The notes: a model not told the origin generated them from the sequence alone. A stretch of DNA of 64,000 bases from Peptacetobacter hiranonis (GCF_008151785.1 NZ_CP036523.1:930001-994000); one strand, 5' to 3'; numbered from the stretch's first letter, positions 24,392 to 34,496 are shown. Numbers and translations are program-made.

Positions 24392-26458
24392 TTGTTCGGA
24401 GTAATAAATGAGAGCATACAGTATGTCAAGGGAATTGGTCCTAAAAAAGCAGAAAAATTGAATAAACTTGGAATTTATACAATAAAGGACCTTCTTTATT
24501 ATTTTCCAAGACAGTTTGAAGATAGAAGTGTAATCAAAAAAATTGCTCAGCTTGAAGATGAAGAAAAGGTGACAGTAAAAGCGCTGATAACAAATATAGA
24601 GAGCTATACACCCAAAAAGGGAATGACTATAACTAGAATAGATGTAAAGGACGATACAGGATTTGCAAAGCTTACATTTTTCAATAGAGAGTATATAAAA
24701 AATACTTTTAGAGTTGGAGATAGCATACTTGCTTTTGGGAAGGTTAAGAAGAATGGTAGGTTTGTAGAGCTTAATTCTTGTGAACTAGAGTATTTGTCTA
24801 CATCTCCAAAGAATATAGGAAAACTAGTGCCAGTGTATCCACTTAGCTATGGTATTACAAATAAGGATATTATGAATACTGTAAGAATGGTGTTTGAAAA
24901 TAAGGATATAAAAATACCAGAGTATATGCCAGAATACCTTTTGAAGAAGTACAGATTATGTGGTATAGATTATGCAATAAAGAATATTCATTTTCCGAAA
25001 GATAAAGAGTCTTTAAAAGTTGCGCTGTATAGATTAATTTTTGAAGAGTTATTAGTATTACAGCTTGGGCTATTTATGTACAAAGGTGGAAATAGCAATG
25101 AAAAAGGTATATTATTTAAACGTGATCAAAGATTAGATGAGGTGCTTGAGTCACTACCATTTAGCCTTACTAGAGCACAGAATAGAGCATTAAATGAGAT
25201 AATAGACGATATGTGCTCAGAAAAAGTAATGAATAGACTTGTTCAAGGGGATGTCGGAAGTGGTAAGACAGTTGTTGCACTTCTTGCACTTGCTGAGTGT
25301 GTGTTCAATGGATATCAAGGAGCGCTTATGGCACCGACAGAGATACTTGCACAGCAGCATTACGAATCATTCACAGAAACATTTGAAGATATTGGAATAA
25401 ATGTAGAACTATTAACAGGAAGTGTTACAAAAAAACAAAAGGAAGGTATATTACACAGGGCTAGAGATGGAGAGATAGATATTCTTATAGGAACTCACGC
25501 GCTTATTGAGGATAATGTCGAGTTTAAGAATATTGGACTTGTTATAACCGATGAGCAGCATCGTTTTGGAGTTAGACAGAGAGGAAAGTTATCTTCTAAG
25601 GGTACAAGTCCAGATATACTTGTTATGACAGCAACTCCTATCCCAAGAACTCTTGCGCTAATACTTTATGGAGATTTGGATATTTCTATAATAGATGAGC
25701 TTCCACCAGGAAGACAGCCTATAGAAACAATAGCTGTAGAAAAGAAAAAAAGAGATAAGGTATATAACTCACTTGTGCGAAGAGAGGTAGACAAAGGAAG
25801 ACAGGTCTATATAGTATGTCCACTTGTAGAAGAAAGTGAAAGTCTTGATATAACTTCTGCAACTGAAACTGCAGAGGAGATAAAAAGAGATTTCTTCCCA
25901 GATTTAAGAGTTGGACTTCTTCATGGAAAGATGAAACCATCTGAAAAAGACGCTATTATGACAGCATTCAAAAACCACGAACTCGATATACTTGTTTCTA
26001 CAACGGTTATAGAGGTTGGGGTAAATGTGCCAAACTCAACTCTTATGATTATAGAAAATGCAGAGAGATTTGGACTTGCTCAGTTGCATCAGCTTAGAGG
26101 ACGTGTTGGTAGAGGGAAACATCAATCTTATTGTGTTTTAATCTATGGCTCAAATAGTGAAGTCTGTAGAAAAAGAATGGGAATAATGGAAGAAACCAAC
26201 GATGGATTTAAAATTTCTGAGAAAGACTTAGAGATAAGAGGTCCTGGAGAATTCTTTGGAACTATGCAGCATGGTGTTCCAGAACTTAAAGTTGCAAATT
26301 TATTTAAGCATATGAAAATACTAAAGACTGTGCAGCAAGAGGCTAGAATTATAATTGGAGAAGATTCTACTTTAGATTTTAAAGAATATAGAGGATTGAA
26401 AAGAGAAATAGAATCTAAATTTAAAGATAAAATAGAAAAAGATATAACTATGAATTAA
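24392..26458 (+). CDS. recG: ATP-dependent DNA helicase RecG
   Basis: RecG reverses stalled replication forks and migrates Holliday junctions. The 688-residue protein has the N-terminal wedge/OB domain (VKGIGPKKAEKLNKLGI), Walker A VQGDVGSGKTVVALL, a DEQH box ITDEQHRFG, motif III TATPIPRTL and motif VI QLRGRVGRG. The TTG at 24392 is preferred because AGGTG lies six bases ahead; the GTG at 24383 is inside that site. It is followed closely by rsmD and coaD. Confidence 0.95.
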   Translation: MFGVINESIQYVKGIGPKKAEKLNKLGIYTIKDLLYYFPRQFEDRSVIKKIAQLEDEEKVTVKALITNIESYTPKKGMTITRIDVKDDTGFAKLTFFNREYIKNTFRVGDSILAFGKVKKNGRFVELNSCELEYLSTSPKNIGKLVPVYPLSYGITNKDIMNTVRMVFENKDIKIPEYMPEYLLKKYRLCGIDYAIKNIHFPKDKESLKVALYRLIFEELLVLQLGLFMYKGGNSNEKGILFKRDQRLDEVLESLPFSLTRAQNRALNEIIDDMCSEKVMNRLVQGDVGSGKTVVALLALAECVFNGYQGALMAPTEILAQQHYESFTETFEDIGINVELLTGSVTKKQKEGILHRARDGEIDILIGTHALIEDNVEFKNIGLVITDEQHRFGVRQRGKLSSKGTSPDILVMTATPIPRTLALILYGDLDISIIDELPPGRQPIETIAVEKKKRDKVYNSLVRREVDKGRQVYIVCPLVEESESLDITSATETAEEIKRDFFPDLRVGLLHGKMKPSEKDAIMTAFKNHELDILVSTTVIEVGVNVPNSTLMIIENAERFGLAQLHQLRGRVGRGKHQSYCVLIYGSNSEVCRKRMGIMEETNDGFKISEKDLEIRGPGEFFGTMQHGVPELKVANLFKHMKILKTVQQEARIIIGEDSTLDFKEYRGLKREIESKFKDKIEKDITMN

Positions 26459-26533
26459 TGAATATTAATACAATAGTAGTTACTATATGATATAATAATA
26501 GATATGATAATTTGAAATTGAAAGGAGAAAAAC

Positions 26534-27103
26534 GTGAGAGTTATTTCTGGAAAAGCAAGAGGGTTAAAACTTAATCCACCTAAGGATCAAAGTGTAAGAC
26601 CTACTACAGATAGAGTAAAAGAATCACTTTTTAATATAATAAATTCATACGTGATGGATGCAAATGTTTTAGACCTTTTTGCAGGATCGGGTTCGCTTGG
26701 GATAGAGTGTCTATCTAGAGGGGCTGAACATTGCGTATTTTCAGATTTGAGTAAGGAAAGTATAAAGATAATTCAGTCTAATATAAAAAAAGCTAGAGTT
26801 GAGCGGGAAAGTACAGTAATAAATAAGGATTATAAAAATGTTATATCGGATATGGGTATTAAAAAACAAGAATTTGATATAATTATGTTAGATCCGCCAT
26901 ATTATGAAGGACTTTTTGTAGACTGTATAGAAAGAATAGATAAGAACCAGATACTTTCTGAGGATGGAGTGATTGTGGTAGAGCATGATAAAAAAGATGA
27001 GCTACCAGACGAGATAGGAAATATAGTCAAGGTAAAGGAAAAAAAATATGGAATAACAGTACTTAGTTTTTATAAGCTAAGTGTGGAGGATAGCGATGAA
27101 TAA
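26534..27103 (+). CDS. rsmD: 16S rRNA (guanine966-N2)-methyltransferase RsmD
   Basis: A 189-residue SAM-dependent methyltransferase that modifies G966 of 16S rRNA. It shows the SAM site VLDLFAGSGSLGIECLSRGA and the catalytic motif MLDPPYYEG. The start begins RVISGKARGLKL, as usual, from a GTG after AAAGGAG. It overlaps coaD by eight bases; rsmD-coaD is a conserved pair. Confidence 0.94.
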   Translation: MRVISGKARGLKLNPPKDQSVRPTTDRVKESLFNIINSYVMDANVLDLFAGSGSLGIECLSRGAEHCVFSDLSKESIKIIQSNIKKARVERESTVINKDYKNVISDMGIKKQEFDIIMLDPPYYEGLFVDCIERIDKNQILSEDGVIVVEHDKKDELPDEIGNIVKVKEKKYGITVLSFYKLSVEDSDE

Positions 27104-27599
27104 ATGCAATGTGAAAAAAGCTATTTTTGCTGGTAGTTTTGACCCTATTACAAATGGTCATTTAGATATTATAAGAAGGGCATCCAAGCTTTTTGGAGAG
27201 CTTCAAGTAGGGATACTGATAAATCCAAACAAGAAAGCTTTATTTACTTTAGAGGAAAGAATACGGCTGATAAAAGAGTGTACAGCTGATTTAGACAATG
27301 TAAAAGTAATTTCATTCGATGGGTTACTTGTAAAATACTGTGAACAGAATGGAATTGATGCATTAGTTAGAGGGATAAGAAGTGCCGCCGATGTAGATTA
27401 TGAATTACAGATGGCTCATATGAATAGGGAATTAGATTCTTCTATAGAAACAATTTTCCTTCCAAGTAATACAAAATTCTCATTTATAAGTTCATCTCTT
27501 ATAAAAGAGGTGCTATCTTTTGGAGCAGATATACAGAACTTAGTACCAGAGCAGGTATTGAGAGAATTAAAAATTAAGATGGAAAGAAAGGAGATATAG
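27096..27599 (+). CDS. coaD: Pantetheine-phosphate adenylyltransferase
   Basis: CoaD makes dephospho-CoA from 4'-phosphopantetheine and ATP. The 167-residue nucleotidyltransferase has GSFDPITNGHLDIIRRA (the HxGH-type motif), LVRGIRSAADVDYELQ and FISSSLIKEV. The ATG at 27096 is chosen because GTGGAGGATAG sits directly upstream inside the end of rsmD; the more distal GTG has no site. It links to acyl-carrier protein production through CoA. Confidence 0.95.
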   Translation: MNKCNVKKAIFAGSFDPITNGHLDIIRRASKLFGELQVGILINPNKKALFTLEERIRLIKECTADLDNVKVISFDGLLVKYCEQNGIDALVRGIRSAADVDYELQMAHMNRELDSSIETIFLPSNTKFSFISSSLIKEVLSFGADIQNLVPEQVLRELKIKMERKEI

Positions 27600-27600
27600 T

Positions 27601-28122
27601 ATGCATATAGATGATTCACACATAATTGATCTTATTAAAGAGCTAGAATTTCTTATTCAGGAGGCTTCTTCAGTGCCATTTAATTCACATAAATGCAGCA
27701 TAGAAAGACAGGATGCATTAGATATAATAAGCGATATAAAGAGAGCGCTTCCAAGAGAGTTAGAACAGGCGAAAAGTGTAGCTGAAGAAAGTAAAGACAT
27801 AATGAATAGAGCAATAGCTGAGGCTCAGGAAATGTTAGACGATGCTGAAAAGAAAGCAATGGAAATAATCAAAGATGCTAATGAAGAAGCAGAAGAAATT
27901 CGCTTAGATACAGAAGACGCTGTAAATGATTATATAAATAGCAGCAAACCTGTTATGGAAGCAGAAGAAAAAGCACAGAAAATAATCAGCAATGCAAAAG
28001 CTGTTTCTGAAGAAATAAAAATTGGTACAGCAGAGTATGCAGACGAACTTTTATCTGAAGTTGAGGAACATATTTCGTCAATTTTGGATGAAATTAGAAA
28101 AAATCGCGAAGAATTTAAGTAA
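27601..28122 (+). CDS. Coiled-coil protein downstream of coaD
   Basis: A 173-residue acidic, mostly helical protein. Residues from about 60 to 165 form a long coiled coil with alanine- and glutamate-rich heptads (for example AIAEAQEMLDDAEKKAMEI). Similar proteins, often labelled ATPase or V-type ATPase subunit-like, follow coaD in many Clostridia; the function is not known. Resemblance to DivIVA-like or ATP-synthase stalk helices may reflect composition only. AAAGGAGATATAGT precedes the ATG, one base after the coaD stop, so it belongs to the same operon. Confidence 0.7.
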   Translation: MHIDDSHIIDLIKELEFLIQEASSVPFNSHKCSIERQDALDIISDIKRALPRELEQAKSVAEESKDIMNRAIAEAQEMLDDAEKKAMEIIKDANEEAEEIRLDTEDAVNDYINSSKPVMEAEEKAQKIISNAKAVSEEIKIGTAEYADELLSEVEEHISSILDEIRKNREEFK

Positions 28123-28254
28123 AAATCAAAAAAATATTTGCCATTAACCTAATTTTTTTATATACTAGTTAAGGATTGTTTATTAAGAGATATAAAATTT
28201 TGCAAATAAATTTGTTAAAACCAATTAATTTATATAAAGAAAGGTGATACCAAT

Positions 28255-29445
28255 ATGGAGAGAAAAGTAGGAACAATTTCTAGAGGAGTAAGAGCTCCAA
28301 TCATAAGAGAAGGAGACGATCTAGCAACAATAGTAGTAGATTCTGTATTAGATGCAGCTAAAAGCGAAAATTATGAAATGAGAGATAAAGACGTTGTAGC
28401 TGTTACAGAAGCCGTTTTAGCTAGAGCACAGGGTAACTATGCAAAAATAGATGATATAGCTGAAGATGTAAAAGCTCAGTTAGGTGGAGAAACAATAGGT
28501 GTTATATTCCCTATATTAAGTAGAAATAGATTCGCTATATGTTTAAAAGGTATAGCTAGAGGAGCTAAAAAAGTAGTTCTTATGCTAAGCTACCCATCTG
28601 ATGAAGTTGGAAATCATTTAGTTGATATAGAACTTCTTGATGAAAAAGGTGTTAACCCATACTCAGATGTACTTACTCTTGAAAAATATAGAGAATTATT
28701 CGGAGAAAACAAACACACATTCACAGGTGTAGACTATGTTGAATACTATTCATCATTAATAAAAGAAGCTGGGGCAGAAGTAGAAGTTATATTCGCTAAT
28801 AACCCAAAAGTTATATTAGACTACACTAAAAATGTTTTAACTTGTGATATACATACAAGAAAAAGAACTAAGAGAATATTAAAAGAAGCAGGAGCTGAAG
28901 TTGTAATAGGTCTTGATGACATATTAACTAAATCAGTAAACGGAAGTGGATTCAATGAAAACTACGGATTACTAGGAACAAATAAATCAACTGAAGAAAC
29001 TGTAAAATTATTCCCAAGAGATTGTAAAGATTTCGTTGAAGAAGTTCAGAAACAGTTCAAAGAAAGAACTGGTAAAAACGTAGAAGTTATGGTATACGGA
29101 GATGGAGCTTTCAAAGATCCAGTAGGAAAAATATGGGAACTTGCTGACCCAGTAGTTTCTCCAGCTTATACTTCAGGTTTAGAAGGAACTCCAAACGAAG
29201 TTAAATTAAAATACTTAGCAGACAATGATTTCGCTGATTTAAAAGGTGATGAATTAAAAGACGCTATATCTGACTACATAAAAAATAAAGACAACGATCT
29301 AGTAGGAGAAATGGTATCTCAGGGTACTACTCCAAGAAGATTAACTGACCTTATAGGTTCATTATGTGACCTTACTTCAGGAAGTGGAGATAAAGGTACT
29401 CCAATAGTACACATACAGGGATACTTCGATAACTTCACAAACTAA
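28255..29445 (+). CDS. CofE-like (F420-0:glutamate ligase family) protein
   Basis: A 396-residue protein of the coenzyme F420-0:L-glutamate ligase (CofE) superfamily, with N-terminal RGVRAPIIREGDDL, then DVVAVTEAVLARAQGNY, and later NENYGLLGTNKSTEE and VMVYGDGAFKDPVGKIWELA. It matches the longer CofE-like form found in many Firmicutes that lack F420, so the ligated substrate is unlikely to be F420-0. AAAGGTGATACC precedes the ATG. It is a single-gene unit with a terminator. Codon use is typical of highly expressed genes in this window. Confidence 0.8.
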   Translation: MERKVGTISRGVRAPIIREGDDLATIVVDSVLDAAKSENYEMRDKDVVAVTEAVLARAQGNYAKIDDIAEDVKAQLGGETIGVIFPILSRNRFAICLKGIARGAKKVVLMLSYPSDEVGNHLVDIELLDEKGVNPYSDVLTLEKYRELFGENKHTFTGVDYVEYYSSLIKEAGAEVEVIFANNPKVILDYTKNVLTCDIHTRKRTKRILKEAGAEVVIGLDDILTKSVNGSGFNENYGLLGTNKSTEETVKLFPRDCKDFVEEVQKQFKERTGKNVEVMVYGDGAFKDPVGKIWELADPVVSPAYTSGLEGTPNEVKLKYLADNDFADLKGDELKDAISDYIKNKDNDLVGEMVSQGTTPRRLTDLIGSLCDLTSGSGDKGTPIVHIQGYFDNFTN

Positions 29446-29463
29446 TTAAATAATTTTGATTAT

Positions 29464-29492
29464 AACCTCCAGTTTAATGCTGGAGGTTTTTT
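29464..29492 (+). terminator. Terminator after the CofE-like gene
   Basis: AACCTCCAG and CTGGAGGTT form a perfect stem followed by a T-run. Confidence 0.88.
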
Positions 29493-29598
29493 AATATGGA
29501 TAGTTTATGAAAAATTTGTCGATAAGCAATATAAACAAAGTTTTTATGTTATAATATTTAAATAGAATTTATAAAAAGATTTGTTGGAGGTTAAGAAA

Positions 29599-30123
29599 AT
29601 GAAAAAGAAGCTATTAGCACTTTTACTTGCTTCTACAGTTGTATTTTCATCGGTTTTAATGACTGGATGTAAAAAAACTGATGAAGAAGAAGCAAAAGAC
29701 CCTAATATACAGGTTGAGGTAGATATTGCAAAACCTAATATAGAAGAATTTAAAAGTATAGAAATTCCGCAGTTAGGTAGAAATATAAACAGAGATGAGT
29801 TTAAAGTTGTAAATATATCAGTTTACACTAATTACAGTGATAAATATTCTGATATGAAGATGACTATACCAACATTCAAAGGAAAATGCGGGACTGTAGA
29901 TTCTATAGAAAGATATGTTTCAGGAAATGCTACATCTAGTGAAAATGATATAGACAGAGTGTATAAATATGATGAGGACTTTATACTATACACAAAAGGA
30001 CTTGATAATGCTGGTATAAAAAAATTATTAAATCAGCATAAACTTGTATTTGAATACAAGAATGGGGAAGAAAAAGAAAAACAGACTATTTCTTTAGGGA
30101 ACGAAGCTAACTTTATAAAATAA
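29599..30123 (+). CDS. Putative lipoprotein of unknown function
   Basis: A 174-residue protein with a lipoprotein signal peptide: KKK at the N-terminus, a hydrophobic stretch (LLALLLASTVVFSSVL) and the lipobox LMTGC, so Cys26 would be lipidated and the protein held on the outer face of the membrane. The mature part is short, charged and beta-rich with no family recognised. The ATG at 29599 follows GGAGG; the earlier TTG codons have no ribosome site. It lies 24 bases ahead of mscL and may share its transcript. Confidence 0.72.
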   Translation: MKKKLLALLLASTVVFSSVLMTGCKKTDEEEAKDPNIQVEVDIAKPNIEEFKSIEIPQLGRNINRDEFKVVNISVYTNYSDKYSDMKMTIPTFKGKCGTVDSIERYVSGNATSSENDIDRVYKYDEDFILYTKGLDNAGIKKLLNQHKLVFEYKNGEEKEKQTISLGNEANFIK

Positions 30124-30147
30124 TTAAAAAAAGAGGGAGATGTCGGT

Positions 30148-30567
30148 ATGAAGCAGATGTTGAAGGAATTTAAGGAATTTATCAGCCGTGGAAATGTAAT
30201 GGATATGGCAGTAGGGATTATTATAGGTGGCGCATTTACAGGAATAGTTAATTCTTTTGTGAATGATATTATAAACCCTATAATTGGTATTTTTGGAGGA
30301 ATGAACTTTAGCGATTTAAAATGGAACATAGTTGGAGATGTTACTCTAAACTATGGAAGCTTCATAACAGCGGTTATTAATTTCTTGATAATGGCTGCAG
30401 TGCTATTTGCTATAATTAAGTTTATGAATAGGTTTTCTGCTAAGTTAGTTGTTAAGAAGAAAGATGAGGAAGAACATACAGAACCAACTACAAAGATATG
30501 TCCGTTCTGTAAAACTGAAATAGCAATAGATGCGACAAGATGTCCACATTGCACATCGAATTTATAA
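30148..30567 (+). CDS. mscL: Large-conductance mechanosensitive channel with C-terminal zinc ribbon
   Basis: MscL opens under membrane tension to release solutes in osmotic downshock. The 139-residue protein has the N-terminal helix and first membrane segment (SRGNVMDMAVGIIIGGAF), a short extracellular loop, and a second membrane segment (FLIMAAVLFAIIKF). Beyond the usual cytoplasmic helix it ends with a zinc-ribbon motif CPFCKTEIAIDATRCPHC, a variant found in some Firmicutes. AGAGGGAGAT precedes the ATG. A terminator follows. Confidence 0.93.
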   Translation: MKQMLKEFKEFISRGNVMDMAVGIIIGGAFTGIVNSFVNDIINPIIGIFGGMNFSDLKWNIVGDVTLNYGSFITAVINFLIMAAVLFAIIKFMNRFSAKLVVKKKDEEEHTEPTTKICPFCKTEIAIDATRCPHCTSNL

Positions 30568-30574
30568 AAATATA

Positions 30575-30608
30575 GGGCTGTTGTAAATTTTTACAACAGT
30601 CCTTTTTG
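30575..30608 (+). terminator. Terminator after mscL
   Basis: GGGCTGTTGTAA and TTACAACAGTCC form a 12-pair stem with one G-T pair, followed by a T-run. Confidence 0.85.
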
Positions 30609-30633
30609 CTAAAAAAATATATTGTAATAAAGT

Positions 30634-31980
30634 TTATCTTACGTATATTGGTTTTATAAAGTAATCCATAGACCCTTTTAGGAGGGGTCTATTTTTTTTG
30701 TAGTAAATTGTGTTGTATATGTCAGTGCATTTTATGTCGTTTTCTATTAAGAATTTGAAGTTTTTGTCGTCCATGAAGTGTTCTACTTCTGAGAATTTGT
30801 TTATTATTTTTATTTCAGATGATTTTTTTATTTCTCTTATTATTTCTCGTCCTTTTGAATTAAATGCTAGTATTCTTACATATGGTATAGTGTTTATTCC
30901 TTTTGCAAGCTCCATGTCGTCTTTTGTAATTCCTAGGAGTATGTTGTTTAGGCATCTTTTTATTCTAGTCATTGTGTATCTTTTAGATTTGACTAAGTTT
31001 AGTAACTCATCGTAATCTTTCGCAACAAGTGCAGCTTTAAATATTTTGTTTTCTATTCCTTCAGATATATCAAAATACGATTCTAAATTCTTTTTATCCC
31101 TTATTATAGTTGATATAAGTGTTTCAAAAAAGTACTCAGGATACATCGGTAAAAATCCTTTTTCTATATTTGAAGTAATCATATTTAAAGTAGATTCCGG
31201 AATAGAATTAGTTATATCTGTAGAAGTTTGTATTGATTTAATTAATTCGTCGATATCTGATGAATTATTTTCTTTAGATGATATTATTTCATACAGTTTT
31301 TTTCTTACTGCAGTTGCGGAATTTATGTTTCCGGATATTTCCTCTGAATTGTATTCAGAATGAATTCTTCCTATTGTAAAAGGCTTTATATCGCTTTTTA
31401 ATGATATTAGTTGCTTTATGTATTCAATTCCTAAAATATTGTTTGAAGAGCTTAAAATATCGTTTAATCTTTCTTCAGATAAATCAATATCATTAAAATT
31501 ATCTCCAAATGAAAAATCTGGAGAATTTATATAATCAAATAACGCCTTGTTTCTAGCAGTAGGGAATAACATTCCTTCACCTAGGTATGAAGATAGTTTT
31601 TTTTTAAAATCCTGAGGCTCTAGGCAAAGTATAGAGGCTATTAGATATAAAGCGTCGATATTTCCCTCCTCACTTCCGAAACAAATTGAATTTACACAGC
31701 CTAGAGAATTTAAAAGAGAAACAGATCCTTTGGCAAAAAGTTCTGCACTTTGAGATGCGTAGATTGATGGTAGTTCTACAACCAAATCTACACCAGATTC
31801 AACAGCAGCCTTTGCTCTTGAAAATTTATCAAATAAAGCAGGTTCACCTCTTTGTATAAAATTTCCACTCATAACTGCGATTGATGCATCGGCGTTTGTT
31901 TTTTCTAAAGACTTTTGTAAATGATATATATGACCGTTGTGAAACGGATTGTATTCGACTATTAAGCCAGTTATATTCAT
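30634..31980 (-). CDS. tmcAL: tRNA(Met) cytidine acetate ligase TmcAL (UPF0348)
   Basis: A 448-residue nucleotidyltransferase-fold protein. The N-terminus [19 protein letters not shown] carries the HxGH-type nucleotide motif, followed by [20 protein letters not shown] and [11 protein letters not shown], all typical of TmcAL. The enzyme acetylates the wobble cytidine of elongator tRNA-Met using acetate and ATP. It is divergent from ackA, a neighbouring acetate-metabolism gene, though a functional link is inference. AAAGGAGTTTAATTTTAT precedes the ATG. Confidence 0.92.
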   Translation of the reverse strand: MNITGLIVEYNPFHNGHIYHLQKSLEKTNADASIAVMSGNFIQRGEPALFDKFSRAKAAVESGVDLVVELPSIYASQSAELFAKGSVSLLNSLGCVNSICFGSEEGNIDALYLIASILCLEPQDFKKKLSSYLGEGMLFPTARNKALFDYINSPDFSFGDNFNDIDLSEERLNDILSSSNNILGIEYIKQLISLKSDIKPFTIGRIHSEYNSEEISGNINSATAVRKKLYEIISSKENNSSDIDELIKSIQTSTDITNSIPESTLNMITSNIEKGFLPMYPEYFFETLISTIIRDKKNLESYFDISEGIENKIFKAALVAKDYDELLNLVKSKRYTMTRIKRCLNNILLGITKDDMELAKGINTIPYVRILAFNSKGREIIREIKKSSEIKIINKFSEVEHFMDDKNFKFLIENDIKCTDIYNTIYYKKNRPLLKGSMDYFIKPIYVR

Positions 31981-32124
31981 ATAAAATTAAACTCCTTTTT
32001 TAAAAATTTCTTCTAATAAAGAAAGTATAACTCAAGTGAATGAAATAAAAAAGGAAAAAGACTTTAAATTTACGCAAAAAAATGATATATTAGTAATGTT
32101 AATTCGGTTTTTATATAAGTAAAA

Positions 32125-32152
32125 GTTGCAGTATTGAGGGAAATAGTGCAAC
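32125..32152 (+). other. Leader hairpin upstream of ackA
   Basis: GTTGCA and TGCAAC with inner TATT/AATA form a hairpin about 35 bases before the ackA start, without a T-run. Its role is unknown; it could stabilise the 5' end of the transcript. Confidence 0.4.
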
Positions 32153-32188
32153 AAATAAAAAGACAATAAATTTCTGGAGGTATAAATA

Positions 32189-33385
32189 ATGAAAGTATTA
32201 GTTTTAAACTGCGGTAGTTCATCATTAAAATATCAGTTAATAGATATGGAAAATGAATCAGTTTTATGTAAAGGTTTAGTTGAAAGAATAGGGATAGAAG
32301 GTTCTGTTCTTAAACACGAAAAAGAAGGTTTAGCAGAAAAATATGTTGTTGAACAGCCAATGAAAGACCACAAAGATGCTATAAAACTTGTATTAGATGC
32401 TGTTGTTGACGAAAAAGTTGGAGCAGTTAAAGATATGAAAGAAATAGATGCAGTAGGTCACAGAGTTGTTCACGGTGGAGAAAAATTCGCTTGTTCAGCA
32501 GTAATAACACCAGAAGTAGAAGAAGCTTTAAAAGAATGTATAGACTTAGCTCCTCTACACAACCCAGCAAACTTAATGGGAATAGATGCTTGTAGAGCAA
32601 TATTACCAGATGTTCCAATGGTAGGTGTATTTGATACAGCATTCCATCAGACAATGCCTAAATCATCATTCTTATATGGACTTCCATACGAATTATACAC
32701 AAAATACGGAGTAAGAAGATACGGATTCCACGGTACTTCTCACAACTACGTATCTAAAAAAGCAGCAGAAATGCTAGGAAAAGATATAAAAGATCTTAAA
32801 ATAGTAACTTGCCACTTAGGAAACGGTGCTTCTATAGCAGCTGTAGATGGTGGAAAATGTGTAGATACTTCTATGGGATTCACTCCACTTGAAGGTTTAA
32901 TAATGGGAACTAGATGTGGTGACATAGACCCAGCTATATTACCATTCTTAATGAGAAAAGAAGGATTAGACGCAGATGGTCTTGATAAATTAATGAACAA
33001 AGAATCTGGTGTATACGGAATGACTGGTATATCTTCAGACTTCAGAGATATAGAATCAGCAGCTAACGAAGGAAATGAATTAGCTCAGGCTACTTTAGAT
33101 GCTTACGTTAAAAAAGTTCAGAAATACATAGGTGCTTATGCAGCAGAAATGAACGGATTAGACGCAGTTGTATTCACAGCTGGTGTTGGTGAAAACGGAA
33201 TAGGAATAAGAGCTGAAATAGCTTCTAACATGGAATTCTTAGGAATGAAATTAGACGCAGAAGCTAACAACGTTAGAGGAAAAGAAACTGTAATATCTAC
33301 AGAAGACTCTAAAGTTAAAATGTTATTAATACCAACTAACGAAGAATTAATGATAGCTAGAGATACATTAGCATTAGTAAAATAA
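32189..33385 (+). CDS. ackA: Acetate kinase
   Basis: AckA makes ATP and acetate from acetyl phosphate, a main energy step in anaerobes. The 398-residue protein has [47 protein letters not shown] and TGGVGENG-like [10 protein letters not shown], all standard. Length is normal. CTGGAGG precedes the ATG. No pta gene is adjacent. Codon use is strongly biased, as expected of a highly expressed gene. Confidence 0.97.
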   Translation: MKVLVLNCGSSSLKYQLIDMENESVLCKGLVERIGIEGSVLKHEKEGLAEKYVVEQPMKDHKDAIKLVLDAVVDEKVGAVKDMKEIDAVGHRVVHGGEKFACSAVITPEVEEALKECIDLAPLHNPANLMGIDACRAILPDVPMVGVFDTAFHQTMPKSSFLYGLPYELYTKYGVRRYGFHGTSHNYVSKKAAEMLGKDIKDLKIVTCHLGNGASIAAVDGGKCVDTSMGFTPLEGLIMGTRCGDIDPAILPFLMRKEGLDADGLDKLMNKESGVYGMTGISSDFRDIESAANEGNELAQATLDAYVKKVQKYIGAYAAEMNGLDAVVFTAGVGENGIGIRAEIASNMEFLGMKLDAEANNVRGKETVISTEDSKVKMLLIPTNEELMIARDTLALVK

Positions 33386-33455
33386 TAAAATTAGTTGAAT
33401 TAGACTACAAAAGATACAAAATTTAAACAAAATTTTACCTATCAAGTAAAAATAC

Positions 33456-33484
33456 TTGACAAACAAATTTATGATTTGTATAAT
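33456..33484 (+). promoter_or_regulatory. Promoter of yceD-rpmF
   Basis: TTGACA (33456-33461) and TATAAT (33479-33484) are separated by exactly 17 bases, a perfect housekeeping promoter, about 30 bases before the yceD start. Confidence 0.88.
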
Positions 33485-33513
33485 AATTAGGTAAATGCAA
33501 AGAGGTGAGCTTT

Positions 33514-34047
33514 ATGATAATTAATGTCGACAAACTACGCGGAAAAGAAATTGATAAAATTAACTTGAATTTTTGCGAAGAAATTGATACTATTAGTTAC
33601 TGTGATGAAAAATATAAATTAGCTTCACCTATTGAGGTTACGGGCAAAATAACTCGTAACGGTAAAGAGCTGTATATAAATTCAGATGTCAAGATGACAG
33701 TTGTGGACAGATGTTCTAGATGTCTTGAAGAAGTTGAAATTCCTTTAGATTTCAATATACAGGGCTTTATAGTGCAGGAGAACAATTATACTGAGGATGA
33801 ATATGAAGAATTCGATGCATTTATTGTAGAAGACTATGAAAATGTAGACCTTTTAGAAATAATAGCTCAGAATTTAGAATTTAATATGCCTCATAAAGTT
33901 CTTTGTGGTGAAGATTGTAAGGGTCTTTGCCCAGGATGTGGAGCAAACCTTAATAAAGAGGATTGCAGATGCAGCGAAAAGATAAATGACGAGGATAATA
34001 TTGATCCACGTTTTGCTAAATTAAAAGAATTACTGAAAAATGAATAA
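33514..34047 (+). CDS. yceD: YceD/DUF177 family protein
   Basis: A 177-residue DUF177 protein. It has the conserved DRCSRCLEEVEIPLD zinc-type pair and a C-terminal cysteine cluster CGEDCKGLCPGCGANLN. YceD is needed for proper 23S rRNA accumulation in plants and bacteria, and almost always sits just ahead of rpmF, as here. The ATG at 33514 follows AGAGGTGAGC; the GTG at 33505 lies in that site. Confidence 0.9.
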   Translation: MIINVDKLRGKEIDKINLNFCEEIDTISYCDEKYKLASPIEVTGKITRNGKELYINSDVKMTVVDRCSRCLEEVEIPLDFNIQGFIVQENNYTEDEYEEFDAFIVEDYENVDLLEIIAQNLEFNMPHKVLCGEDCKGLCPGCGANLNKEDCRCSEKINDEDNIDPRFAKLKELLKNE

Positions 34048-34063
34048 AGAGGAGGTGTCCTAA

Positions 34064-34240
34064 ATGGCAGTACCAAAGAGAAAAACTTCTAAATCAAAAA
34101 GAGATATGAGAAGAGCAGCTAACTCAAAAATGGTTGCACCAGGTTTCGTAGAATGCCCACAGTGTCATGAACCAAAATTACCACACAGAGTTTGCCCTGA
34201 TTGTGGATATTACAAAGGTAAAGAAATCGTAGAAAAATAA
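34064..34240 (+). CDS. rpmF: 50S ribosomal protein L32
   Basis: A 58-residue L32: starts [17 protein letters not shown], then the zinc pairs [16 protein letters not shown] and [26 protein letters not shown] precedes the ATG, 16 bases after the yceD stop. All four Cys ligands are present. A terminator follows, separating it from the fapR operon. Confidence 0.97.
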   Translation: MAVPKRKTSKSKRDMRRAANSKMVAPGFVECPQCHEPKLPHRVCPDCGYYKGKEIVEK

Positions 34241-34254
34241 TAAGTTTACAAATA

Positions 34255-34290
34255 GAAAAAAGCATGTAGAGTAATCTACATGTTTTTTTT
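34255..34290 (+). terminator. Terminator after rpmF
   Basis: CATGTAGA and TCTACATG form a stem with A-run before and eight T residues after. Confidence 0.88.
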
Positions 34291-34419
34291 ATGCATTTTG
34301 TTCATTTTTTTGTACTTGGTCTTAATTTGTGGTAATGTATAATTAGGATAATTTTTGTTCAAAATGCTGAGAATATTTTTTTTCTAGGGGTAAATAGAAA
34401 AAAAGTGAAAAATTAAGTG

Positions 34420-34469
34420 TTGAAAAAAATGAGCATATAATATATACTACTATTAGTAGCTGGTCATAA
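34420..34469 (+). promoter_or_regulatory. fapR operon promoter with FapR operator
   Basis: TTGAAA (34420-34425) and TATACT (34443-34448) are 17 bases apart. TTAGTAGCTGGTCATAA (34453-34469) closely matches the FapR operator consensus TTAGTACCTGATACTAA and covers the expected transcription start. FapR bound there would repress the operon, including its own gene, until malonyl-CoA releases it. Confidence 0.85.
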
Positions 34470-34496
34470 AAACTAGCTATAAAAATTGGAGGTAAC

